Source: Streptomyces netropsis
GTDB taxonomy: Bacteria; Actinomycetota; Actinomycetes; Streptomycetales; Streptomycetaceae
Length of the DNA stretch: 64,000 nt
Direction of reading: 5' to 3'
NCBI RefSeq assembly: GCF_014203545.1
Contig: NZ_JACHJG010000001.1
Span: 248,001 to 312,000 of the forward strand
In this document: piece after piece, positions 42,128-49,734 of the stretch
How positions within the stretch are numbered: the first letter of the stretch is position 1
Layout of the letters: each line of letters opens with the position of its first letter
Translations under genes and position numbers: made by a program
The notes under the pieces: model-generated
What the model was told of the DNA's origin: nothing
Seen by the model: the letters and a program-made list of their open reading frames with translations, nothing else
Databases searched by the model: none

Positions 42128-44757
42128 TCGATCTGGGGAAGATACCGACCTTCACGGGCAATCTGGAGACTTTGGAGACGCATGCGGCTTCGCTGAAGAC
42201 GACTGCCTCCAGCATTCGTGGCACGGGCAAGGACGTCCATAACGCCTTTCAGGCGCTGGATCCGGTCTATGACGCTCCTGAGCAGGAGCATCTGCTCAAT
42301 TCGACGATTCCGGTGCGGGACAAGGCGGACGAGTTCGCGAAGAAGCTGGAGTCCGTCAGCGGCGCGCTGACGACTTTCGCGTCGACCGCGAAGCCGCTTG
42401 TCGACAAGATGAAGCAGCTCCGCAAGGATGCGGAGAAGTTCGTCGCGGACAACAAGGATGACGACGACTGGCAGAAGGACCAGGGCAAGATCGACGAGAA
42501 TGCGCGTCTTGTCCGTGAGGTCGGTACGACGTGGGTGGCGTTCCAGGGCGTCGAGCGTGATGCCGCCAACAAGATCACCACGCTGGTCGGGGGCACGCAT
42601 TTCGTCGTCGACGACGGCTCGCACAAGGCCGGCATGTACGGCTTCAAGGAAAGCGACGTCAAGGACGCCAAGGAGACGCCTTGGGGGACGGTCGACGAGC
42701 GTGAGTACACGGGCCTGCGGGCCGCGTGGGAGTGGACGAAGGACAACGTCGGCGGTGCGCTGAAGGGGTTCTTCGTCGACGGTGTCTGGGGCACCATCAA
42801 GGGCCTGGGCAGCATGGTCAACGTCTTCGACTGGGACAACTTCAAGAAGACGTGGTCGAACATCGGCGACGTCTTCGGTGGTGTCAGCGCGTACATCGCA
42901 ACGCCGTACGAGTGGGCCATGGACAAGATGTTCGGCCCGGTCGACCACAGTGACACCGACAAGCAGAAGGCGGCCCTGCGCAACTTCGGCAAGTCGATGG
43001 TCGCCTGGGACGAGTGGGGCAAGAACCCCTCGAAGGCGGTCGGGATCGTTGCGTTCAACGGTTTGACCCTCGGCGCGGGCTCGTTCCTCAAGCTCGGCAA
43101 GGCCGGGAAGGCCGGGATGATCTCCGAGGCCGCGACCGTGATGGGCAAGGCGGGTGTGCTCGTCGACCCGATGAGCTACTTGGGCAAGGCGGCGAGTGTC
43201 ACCAAGCTCAAGGTCGGCGAGCTCATGGAGGGCCTGAAGGTCAGCCAGGCCGGCGTCGACGACATGGCCCGCAACCTCCCCACCGGCACCTCGCCGCACC
43301 CGGGCGAGGCGAACGTGCCTGGGGCCCACGCGGGCGACGGTTCTTCGACCCCTTCGACCCCTTCGACCCCTTCGACCCCTTCCCACTCGGGCGACGGTTC
43401 TTCGACTCCTTCGAACCCTTCCCACTCGGGCGATTCGTCCTCCACCCCCGCCGGCTCCGGCGACAAGACCCCCGCCGGCTCCGGCGAGACGACGCCTCCC
43501 GGCCGCGAGCACGTCGACCACGAGGGCAACAAGCGCGTCGTCGGCAACGACGGGCACATCCGGGACGAGAACGGCAACGTCGTTCCCGACACCGCTCCCC
43601 ACAAGGAGCCGCACAAGGACGACCTGCCCAACGTCCACGAGCACGAGACCGCTCCGGCCAAGGAACCGGCCAAGGAGCCGGCCAAGGAGAAGGTGCTCGA
43701 GGGCGCGGGCGGCCCCAGCCGCGTGGAGAACGGGACGGGACCGAAGGGCGGCGACGGCACGTCCGGCACGCCGTCCACGGGCGGTCACGCCGCGGACCAC
43801 CCGACCGGCAGCGGCGCGGGCTCGCACACGCCGTCCGGCGGGAGCGGCGGTTCGCACACCCCGAGCGGTGGCGGCGCGGGTCATGGCACCGGCGGTCACG
43901 GCGAGACGCCGGGCACGGGCGCCGGCGCCGGCGGGCACGGCGGCTCGGACGGGCCCGGTGGCTCGGGCAAGGATTCCGGTCACGCCGATTCGGGCTCCGG
44001 CTCGGACAAGGGCTCGGGTGCGGGTCACGGCGCGGGTGCGGGTCATACCGGTGACTCCGGCACGGGCTCCGGCTCCGGCTCCGGTGACTCCGGTTCCGGC
44101 TCGGGCTCGGGTGACTCCGGCACGGGTTCGGGCTCCGGTGACTCCGGTTCCGGTTCGGGTGATCACACGCCGCCCGGCTCGTACAAGCCGGGTCCCGCCG
44201 AAGAGATCCCGCCCCTCAAGCGTCATGACGCGGACTTCTCGGACACGCACAACAGCAAGGGGCAGCGCAAGAGCTACCTCAACGAGGACGGCGACCTCGT
44301 ACCCGCCAACCCGAACGGTGACGCGACGATCGTCGACCACATCGTGGGACGGGAGCCGAAGAAGTCGGAGAGCCCCTACACCTCGACCAGTGAGGACGGC
44401 GCCAACGCCAAGGACTACGGCGGCCAGAAGATCCAGATCGATCTGCCCCGGCTCGTGGACGACATAGCCAAGGGCAAGGTCAAGGGTGTGGAGGTCTACT
44501 CGCCGAGGGAGGTCGAGGCGGCGATCCAGCAGGCTGCCGACAAGGTCGCCGGCCGGCCCGTGGACATCAGTGTCCCGCGGGACACACCGCACGCCGAGAT
44601 CGACGCGAGGGCCGCCGAGATCGCCAAGGAACTCGGCCTGGGCAAGGCCAAGACGAAGAGCCTCGCGCAGCGCATGAAGGACATGATGCACACACGCCGG
44701 GACTCGGAGTGGCTCATCAAGGGCGTCGTGCCGCGTGACTACATCAGCGGACCGTGA
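42124..44757 (+). CDS. Type VII-secreted polymorphic toxin with unassigned C-terminal domain
   Basis: An 877-residue effector. Residues 1-170 are helical and resemble T7SS-secreted leader domains (an EsxA-like hairpin with YDAPE at 49-53). Residues ~170-380 form a conserved middle part with Trp-rich segments (WEWTKDNVGGALKGF) and a hydrophobic Gly/Ala run. Residues ~383-692 are a low-complexity Gly/Ser/Thr/Pro/His linker, locally repeated at the DNA level. Residues ~693-877 are a compact domain. It reads VDHIVG (His739), SPYTSTSED (Ser754-Thr-Ser756) and DSEWLIKGVVPRDYI (Glu862) in an order like the His/Arg - STS - Glu triad of ADP-ribosyltransferase folds. That is an inference. The next gene is the probable immunity gene. 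Confidence 0.8.
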   Translation: MIDLGKIPTFTGNLETLETHAASLKTTASSIRGTGKDVHNAFQALDPVYDAPEQEHLLNSTIPVRDKADEFAKKLESVSGALTTFASTAKPLVDKMKQLRKDAEKFVADNKDDDDWQKDQGKIDENARLVREVGTTWVAFQGVERDAANKITTLVGGTHFVVDDGSHKAGMYGFKESDVKDAKETPWGTVDEREYTGLRAAWEWTKDNVGGALKGFFVDGVWGTIKGLGSMVNVFDWDNFKKTWSNIGDVFGGVSAYIATPYEWAMDKMFGPVDHSDTDKQKAALRNFGKSMVAWDEWGKNPSKAVGIVAFNGLTLGAGSFLKLGKAGKAGMISEAATVMGKAGVLVDPMSYLGKAASVTKLKVGELMEGLKVSQAGVDDMARNLPTGTSPHPGEANVPGAHAGDGSSTPSTPSTPSTPSHSGDGSSTPSNPSHSGDSSSTPAGSGDKTPAGSGETTPPGREHVDHEGNKRVVGNDGHIRDENGNVVPDTAPHKEPHKDDLPNVHEHETAPAKEPAKEPAKEKVLEGAGGPSRVENGTGPKGGDGTSGTPSTGGHAADHPTGSGAGSHTPSGGSGGSHTPSGGGAGHGTGGHGETPGTGAGAGGHGGSDGPGGSGKDSGHADSGSGSDKGSGAGHGAGAGHTGDSGTGSGSGSGDSGSGSGSGDSGTGSGSGDSGSGSGDHTPPGSYKPGPAEEIPPLKRHDADFSDTHNSKGQRKSYLNEDGDLVPANPNGDATIVDHIVGREPKKSESPYTSTSEDGANAKDYGGQKIQIDLPRLVDDIAKGKVKGVEVYSPREVEAAIQQAADKVAGRPVDISVPRDTPHAEIDARAAEIAKELGLGKAKTKSLAQRMKDMMHTRRDSEWLIKGVVPRDYISGP
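43344..43379 (+). repeat. 9-bp tandem repeat in the toxin linker
   Basis: Four perfect copies of TTCGACCCC encoding Ser-Thr-Pro, in the variable linker of the effector; such arrays can change length by slippage without shifting the frame. Confidence 0.85.
44045..44165 (+). repeat. Gly-Ser-Asp-coding repeats in the toxin linker
   Basis: Imperfect 6- to 36-bp repeats (GGCTCCGGCTCC, GGTGACTCCGG) encode a GSGSGD-type run immediately before the C-terminal domain. Confidence 0.75.
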
Positions 44758-44794
44758 CGACGACCGACGGGCGGAATGCGAAAGGATGCCACTC

Positions 44795-45568
44795 ATGACC
44801 CGCTTCAGTGAATTGCTCGGCACGGATTTCGACGGCGAGCCGACGACGGATATCGACGATGTGATCTTCGGGGCTTTCGATGAGCCCGGACACCGGGACC
44901 GCGTGCCCGGACTCGTCGAGCTGATGAACGATCCCGCCGAACCGGAGATCGAGCGTTTCCTGGCCTGCGTGGCGCTGGCGACCTGGGGCGAGACGGCTGG
45001 GTACGAGGCGGTCGTCCGGGCTGCCGCGGACCCGGAGAACACGCCTTGGTACGACTTCTCGGTCGACCGCAAGTTCTCGGTCGACAGCACGTTCGCGCAG
45101 CTCGCGGACGCGGTGGCCGACGGGGACCTGGCGCAGGAAAAGGGGACCGAAGGCCTGCGCGTGGAGGCGGCCCGCGCCTTGGTGCGGCTCGCCGACAGCC
45201 AGTATTTCGAGGACAAGCTGGGCGAGTTGTTCGACGACGCCACGCTGCGGGCCATGCTGGACGACATCAAGGAGGCCGTCGACCGGGGCGTGCGGTCCCT
45301 GGTGGCGGGCGAGAAGCTCCGGTTCGACCTGCCCACGCAGCTGGTCGACCTGGCCAGTGCGGTGTCGGTTCTCGATGGTCCCTTGGGCGTGGAGATGGCC
45401 ATGCGCGTGCTGAAGGTCAGTTCCTCCCCCCGCACGTTGAACCATGCCGTCGCGCTCGTCTCCCGTGCCCAGGGCCCGGAGGGCCGGCAGTTCGGTGAGT
45501 ACCTGCTGACGGTCGGCGATGAGAAGGTGCGCGCGGAGGTCCGCGAGGCGCTGGGCCGCGCCGCATAG
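44795..45568 (+). CDS. Probable immunity protein of the type VII toxin
   Basis: A 257-residue acidic, all-helical protein. ATG 44795 follows AAAGGA at 8 nt and is preferred to ATG 44786. Helical pairs such as PGLVELMNDPAEPEIERFLACVALATWG and AARALVRLADSQYFEDKLGELF look like degenerate HEAT-type repeats. It begins 37 bp after the toxin stop, the usual position for an immunity gene, and has no signal peptide, which fits neutralising its partner in the cytoplasm. I do not recognise a named immunity family. It ends at a strong hairpin, so the effector module closes here. Confidence 0.65.
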   Translation: MTRFSELLGTDFDGEPTTDIDDVIFGAFDEPGHRDRVPGLVELMNDPAEPEIERFLACVALATWGETAGYEAVVRAAADPENTPWYDFSVDRKFSVDSTFAQLADAVADGDLAQEKGTEGLRVEAARALVRLADSQYFEDKLGELFDDATLRAMLDDIKEAVDRGVRSLVAGEKLRFDLPTQLVDLASAVSVLDGPLGVEMAMRVLKVSSSPRTLNHAVALVSRAQGPEGRQFGEYLLTVGDEKVRAEVREALGRAA

Positions 45569-46122
45569 GACGGCTGCTCGGCCGAAACGGCCGGCATGCG
45601 GAGGCGGCCGGTGCACCGCTACAACGGTGCACCGGCCAACCGGCCTTCCCCGGAATGCCGGCGACGGTGCGGCAGGAACGACGATGAGTTTCTCGGTCCG
45701 GGCAGGCTGCCCTTCTCGACGGACTGGTGCCCCTTCTTGAGGAGGTTTCAACGGCCGGAATTCTCGGAGGCCGAGGCCTTCTGGGGATCCGACACATTCC
45801 CGGCCGAATGGATAATCGTCCGGGCTCGCGGCTCGAGTCGACAAATCCTTCTCCCGGGGGCGGGTGCGCGGAGTGCCCGGCCCGGGAAGCGCGGACGGAG
45901 GGTCAGGGGGCCCGAGCCCCCGGCCCGTCCGGTTCGATGATCATCTGTTGGGGGTCGGCGACGGGGGAGTCCGGTGGCTGCCTGGCGGTGTACTACTGCC
46001 CGGCTACGGGTGGAATGTCGACGCGTTTTTGCGTTCCCCCGGTGAAAGTTGATAGTGATGGCGGCCGGTGTGTGTCATGACCGCGCCGTTCCATAGTGCA
46101 GTGATTGATTCGGGGGACTCTT
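45569..46122. other. Gene-free spacer inside the type VII locus
   Basis: 554 bp with the terminator at 45606-45637 and otherwise no credible gene. Short frames near 45727-46080 lack ribosome-binding sites and family features. The base composition is less GC-rich than the flanking genes. A promoter for the rightward genes is expected here but was not identified. Confidence 0.55.
45606..45637 (+). terminator. Terminator after the toxin-immunity module
   Basis: Perfect 13-bp arms GGCCGGTGCACCG (45606-45618) and its complement (45625-45637) with a 6-nt loop. Confidence 0.85.
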
Positions 46123-46659
46123 GTGGCTACTCCGCCGCAACAGCAGCCATTTCCGGCGCAACAGCCGTTCCAGCAGCAGCCCGGTTTTCCGCCCCAGCAG
46201 GGTCAGGCACCCCAGCAGGGCTGGGGTCAGCAGGGCCAGCCCCAGCAAGGCTTTCAGCCGCCCGCGGGGCAGGTGCACTGCCGGCTGTGCGGCGGATTCC
46301 CCGCCGTCGAGGCGACCGTGCGTGGGCATCAGGGCATTCTGATCATGATGCGGTTCCTGTCCCTCAAGGGCCCGTTCTGCCGCAATTGCGGAACGTCCGT
46401 GTGGCGCGACATGACCGGTAAGACGCTGCTGCAGGGCTGGTGGAGCCCGCTGTCGCTGGTTCTCCTGACCCCGTTCACCCTGCTGTGGAACGTATTCATC
46501 AGGGTCAAGCTCAACAAGCTTCCGCCCCCGGTTCCCGGCCAGCCCGGTATGCAGCTGGATCCCGGTCTGCCGCTGCGTCGGCGCCCCGCCGTCTGGGGCT
46601 TGCTGATCCCGGTGTCCTGGCTGCTGTTCATGGCCTTTCAGATCGCCCGGGGTTCGTAG
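46123..46659 (+). CDS. Gln-rich zinc-ribbon membrane protein of the type VII locus
   Basis: A 178-residue protein from GTG 46123 behind GGGGGA. Residues 1-50 are a Gln/Pro/Gly-rich tail (MATPPQQQPFPAQQPFQQQP). Residues ~52-95 hold a zinc ribbon, CRLCGG ... CRNCGT. Then follow two hydrophobic segments, WWSPLSLVLLTPFTLLWNVFI and WGLLIPVSWLLFMAFQI. Proteins of this shape recur in Streptomyces loci, but I know of no assigned function. The ribbon and low-complexity tail should be cytoplasmic, suited to docking a substrate or ATPase at the membrane, which is inference only. Confidence 0.7.
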   Translation: MATPPQQQPFPAQQPFQQQPGFPPQQGQAPQQGWGQQGQPQQGFQPPAGQVHCRLCGGFPAVEATVRGHQGILIMMRFLSLKGPFCRNCGTSVWRDMTGKTLLQGWWSPLSLVLLTPFTLLWNVFIRVKLNKLPPPVPGQPGMQLDPGLPLRRRPAVWGLLIPVSWLLFMAFQIARGS

Positions 46660-46695
46660 GTCCACACCGGCTCGTGGAGCCCGGCTGATCGGGGA

Positions 46696-47148
46696 ATGAT
46701 GGCGAAGGATTACGACAGTCAGCTGCTGGAGTCGGTGTCGGTACGGCGCCGGCGCATGCGGGACGCCCTGCTCTACGGGGCCCAGCGGGCCCGCCGTACG
46801 GCGGACGAGAAGCTCGGCAAGATATTCGCCGGCATCGCCGTCGCGGCGGTGCTGTGTGCCGGTTGTGTGGGGTGGTCGTTCATCCAGCACACCCTGGCCA
46901 AGCAGAAAGAGCAGCAGAAACAGCAACAGCAGCGCTATGCGCCGCAGGTGACGCCGTCACCGTCGTTGTCGCCTTCGCCGTCCGCCTCGCACGCGAAGTC
47001 TTCGCACACGAAGTCTTCCGTCTCGCATACGAAGCCGTCGGCGTTGCGCACGAAGTCTTCCGCCTCGCAGGCGAAGCCGTCCTCCTCGCATACGAAAACG
47101 GCGAAAAATCCGAAAGGAACGCACAAAGTGACGGAGCCGGCCCAGTGA
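46696..47148 (+). CDS. Single-span membrane protein with K/S/H-rich extracellular repeats
   Basis: A 150-residue protein starting at ATG 46696 or ATG 46699. Residues 1-40 are basic and cytoplasmic, 42-65 form one membrane helix (IFAGIAVAAVLCAGCVGWSFI), then comes a Gln/Lys coil (AKQKEQQKQQQQRY). Residues ~90-150 are repeats of SHTKSS / SHTKPS type, coded by imperfect direct DNA repeats. This tail should lie outside the membrane, in the wall zone. Family unknown. Its position next to EccD suggests a structural or wall-spanning part of the secretion system. The stop codon abuts the eccD promoter hexamer. Confidence 0.65.
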   Translation: MMAKDYDSQLLESVSVRRRRMRDALLYGAQRARRTADEKLGKIFAGIAVAAVLCAGCVGWSFIQHTLAKQKEQQKQQQQRYAPQVTPSPSLSPSPSASHAKSSHTKSSVSHTKPSALRTKSSASQAKPSSSHTKTAKNPKGTHKVTEPAQ

Positions 47149-47154
47149 TAGGTT
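47149..47154 (+). promoter_or_regulatory. -10 element for a leaderless eccD transcript
   Basis: TAGGTT fits TANNNT, starts one base after the preceding TGA (47146-47148) and is followed by 7 nt and then GTG 47162. No Shine-Dalgarno is present, so eccD appears to have its own leaderless promoter. Confidence 0.5.
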
Positions 47155-47161
47155 CTGCCGC

Positions 47162-48586
47162 GTGGTGAATGTGGGGGAAAAACAGCGTACGGAATTGAGC
47201 AGGATCACTCTCGTCGGCGACCGCCGGCGAGTGGATCTCGTGCTGCCCGCGGACGAGCCCATCGGGCGGCTCCTGCCCGACGTCCTGCGGCTGTTGGACG
47301 ACAAGGTCGGCGGCCGCCCGGCCGCCCGGCATCTGATCACTGCTGAGGGAACGGTTCTGCCGCAGGACGGGACCCTCGCCGAGGCCGCCGTGCCCGACGG
47401 TGCCGTGCTCCGGCTCGTCCGTGTGCACGACGCGCCCTCCGCCCCCGTCGTGCACGACGTCACCGACGAGCTCGCCGAGGACCTGGACGTACGCGCATGG
47501 CGCTGGCGGCCCGAGGCCCGGCGGTGGACCGCGAGCCTGGCGACGATCGTGCTGGCCGTGACCGCCGGTGTGCTCGCGCGCACCAGCCTCGGCCCGGCCG
47601 CGGTGGCGGCCGCTCTCGCGGTGACGGCCGTGCTCGTCGCGGCCGTCGGCGCGGTCGCCGCCCGCATCGGCACCCGGGCCGGCCAAGCCGGCCGGGGCGG
47701 TCAGCGCTCCCAGGCGGAAGGCCTGGCCGGCCAGGCAGGCCAGGCCGGCCGCGACCTCGGCACCACCCTCATGCTGACCGGTGGCGCGCTCGGCGTGCTC
47801 GCCGCGTGGACCGCCGCCGACGCGCACGTCTGGACCGGGCCCGCGCGGCTCGCCGCCGTGGCCGGCGCGCTCACCGTGACACTCGCGCTCCTCGGGCTGT
47901 TCTCGCCGCTCGGCAAGGGCGGTCTGATCGGCGCCGGGGCCGTCGTCGCGACCACCGGGGCGTGGGAGGCCGTCGCCGCGCTCCAGCACGACCCGGCACG
48001 CGTCGGATCCGTCATGGCCGTCGTCTCCGTCGTCGTCCTCGGACTGCTGCCCCGCCTCGCGCTGATGGCGGCCGGCCTCACCGGCCTCGACGACCGCCGC
48101 TCCGGCGGCGCCTCCGTCAGCCGCCACGAGGTCGAGACCGCCTTGGCCGCCACCCACCGTGGGCTGGTCCTGGCCACGGTCGCCGTCGCCGTGTCCGCCA
48201 CGGCCGGCGGGCTGCTGGCCGTCACCTCGCCCTCGTGGTGGACGGTCCTGCTCGCGTCCGTGGTGGTGGTCGTGCTGCTCTCCCGCTCGCGCGCCTTCCC
48301 CCTGATCGCCGAGGTCGTCACGCTGCTGGCCGCCGCCCTGGTGCTGCTCGTCCGCCTCGTGGTGCTGTGGATCGACCACATCCCCGGTACCCCGTACGGG
48401 CCGCTGGCCGCGCTCTGCGGGGTGGCGATCGTGCCGCTCGCCGTGCTCGCGGTCCGGCTGCCGGAACACGTCGGCGTCCGGCTGCGCCGCGCCGTCGACC
48501 TCGTCGAGACCATCGGCGTGATCGCGGTGTTCCCGCTCGCGGTCGGGGTGTTCGGCGTCTACGTACGTCTGCTCCACCAGTTCTGA
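47162..48586 (+). CDS. eccD: Type VII secretion integral membrane protein EccD
   Basis: A 474-residue protein with the EccD layout. An N-terminal ubiquitin-like (YukD) domain (~12-95: RITLVGDRRRVDLVLPADEPIGRLLPDVLRLL) is followed by a short linker and about 10-11 membrane helices from ~120 to the C terminus, split by a loop rich in Gly/Gln/Ala (GQAGRGGQRSQAEG). In mycobacterial ESX systems EccD dimers line the inner-membrane vestibule. GTG 47162 or GTG 47165 is the start; the promoter geometry favours the first. EccC follows two genes later. Confidence 0.9.
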   Translation: MVNVGEKQRTELSRITLVGDRRRVDLVLPADEPIGRLLPDVLRLLDDKVGGRPAARHLITAEGTVLPQDGTLAEAAVPDGAVLRLVRVHDAPSAPVVHDVTDELAEDLDVRAWRWRPEARRWTASLATIVLAVTAGVLARTSLGPAAVAAALAVTAVLVAAVGAVAARIGTRAGQAGRGGQRSQAEGLAGQAGQAGRDLGTTLMLTGGALGVLAAWTAADAHVWTGPARLAAVAGALTVTLALLGLFSPLGKGGLIGAGAVVATTGAWEAVAALQHDPARVGSVMAVVSVVVLGLLPRLALMAAGLTGLDDRRSGGASVSRHEVETALAATHRGLVLATVAVAVSATAGGLLAVTSPSWWTVLLASVVVVVLLSRSRAFPLIAEVVTLLAAALVLLVRLVVLWIDHIPGTPYGPLAALCGVAIVPLAVLAVRLPEHVGVRLRRAVDLVETIGVIAVFPLAVGVFGVYVRLLHQF

Positions 48587-48603
48587 GCTCCAGGAGAGAC
48601 CGC

Positions 48604-49734
48604 ATGTCCCAGGACGACTGGCAGGGCGACGTACTGCGCAACCTGCGCAACCTCACCGACGGCCCCGGCGAACCGGGTCCGCCCGGGGAGCCGGCCGGCC
48701 GGCCCCCGGCCGAATCCGCCGACGCGCCTTCGCGGGCCGAGGCGCCGGGCCGGCCCGTCGTCGACGCCCGCCCGGCGCCCGCCCCCGCCCCCAGGCCCCT
48801 GCCCACGCCCGTCACCATGGAGCTCCCGCTCCCCGACGAGCTGGTCAAGGGCAAGCCGCTCAGCGGGGACTCCGCCGCCAAGCGGACCTCCCGCTCGCTG
48901 CGCCGGCTCGTCGGCTCCTCGGCCACCCGCGAGGTGGAGGAGGCGACCCGCGTCGCGCAGGCGCTCCAGCAGCCCCTCACCACGGGCCGGCAGATCGTCG
49001 TCACCAGCATCCGCGGCGGCGCGGGCAAGACCACCGTCGCCGCGCTGCTCGGCCGCACCTACGCGCACTACCGCCAGGACCCCGTGCTGATGCTGGAGGC
49101 CGACCCGGCGCTGGGCACCCTCCCGGCCAGGCTCGGCGTCACCAAGGTGCGCTGGACGACGAGCGACGTCGCCCAGCTCATCGACCCGTCGATGCAGCTC
49201 ACCGACGTCGTCGGCTACCTCGTCCAACTGCCCGACCGGGGCTGGCTGCTGCCCGGCAGCCAGGGCCGGGTGGGCAACCGGCTGGAACTGGCCGAATACC
49301 GCTCGGTGATGGTCGCGCTGCGCCGCTACTTCGGCATCACCGTCGTCGACTGCGACACCCTCCCGAGCGAGCTGTCCCGCACCGCCCTGTCGGCGGCACA
49401 GGCACGGGTGCTGGTCACCCCCGCCACCGTCGAGGGCATCACCACCACCCGATCGGTGCTGGACTGGATGGCGTCGCTGTCGCGACCCAAGATGCTGGAG
49501 GGAACCGTGGTGGTCGTCGCCGCGTCGTCCCCCCATATGACGCTTGATGTGACCGCGGCGCGCGAGCATCTCCAGCTCGACGGCGTGAAGGTCCTGATGC
49601 TCCCGTACGACCGGCACCTCGCCACCGGCGGCCCGATCCGCACCGACCTGCTCGGCCAGGTCACGCGCGAGGCCGTCACCGAGCTCGCCGCCGAAGTCCT
49701 CACCCGAGCCATGAGCAGGCGAAGCAACCGATGA
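48604..49734 (+). CDS. ParA/MinD-like ATPase of the type VII locus (EspI-like)
   Basis: A 376-residue protein from ATG 48604 behind AGGAGA. Residues 1-95 are Pro/Ala/Gly-rich and disordered. Residues ~125-370 are a P-loop ATPase of the MinD/ParA group with the deviant-type Walker A SIRGGAGKTTVAALLG at ~133-148 and switch/Walker B segments VLMLEADPALGTLPARLG and FGITVVDCDTLPSELS. The organisation (disordered Pro-rich N terminus plus ATPase) is that of EspI in mycobacterial ESX-1, proposed to tune secretion to ATP level. The stop overlaps eccC by 4 bp (ATGA), so they are co-translated. Confidence 0.85.
   Translation: MSQDDWQGDVLRNLRNLTDGPGEPGPPGEPAGRPPAESADAPSRAEAPGRPVVDARPAPAPAPRPLPTPVTMELPLPDELVKGKPLSGDSAAKRTSRSLRRLVGSSATREVEEATRVAQALQQPLTTGRQIVVTSIRGGAGKTTVAALLGRTYAHYRQDPVLMLEADPALGTLPARLGVTKVRWTTSDVAQLIDPSMQLTDVVGYLVQLPDRGWLLPGSQGRVGNRLELAEYRSVMVALRRYFGITVVDCDTLPSELSRTALSAAQARVLVTPATVEGITTTRSVLDWMASLSRPKMLEGTVVVVAASSPHMTLDVTAAREHLQLDGVKVLMLPYDRHLATGGPIRTDLLGQVTREAVTELAAEVLTRAMSRRSNR

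Noticed and set aside
41725..45597. A 1290-codon open frame on the minus strand across the type VII effector genes
   Set aside because: It is the high-GC antisense shadow of genes on the plus strand that have family matches, ribosome-binding sites and coupled starts. The reverse product is low-complexity Arg/Val/Thr sequence.
45727..46080. Short open frames in the gap between the immunity gene and the zinc-ribbon gene
   Set aside because: No ribosome-binding site, no membrane or family feature, and several overlapping frames are equally long.
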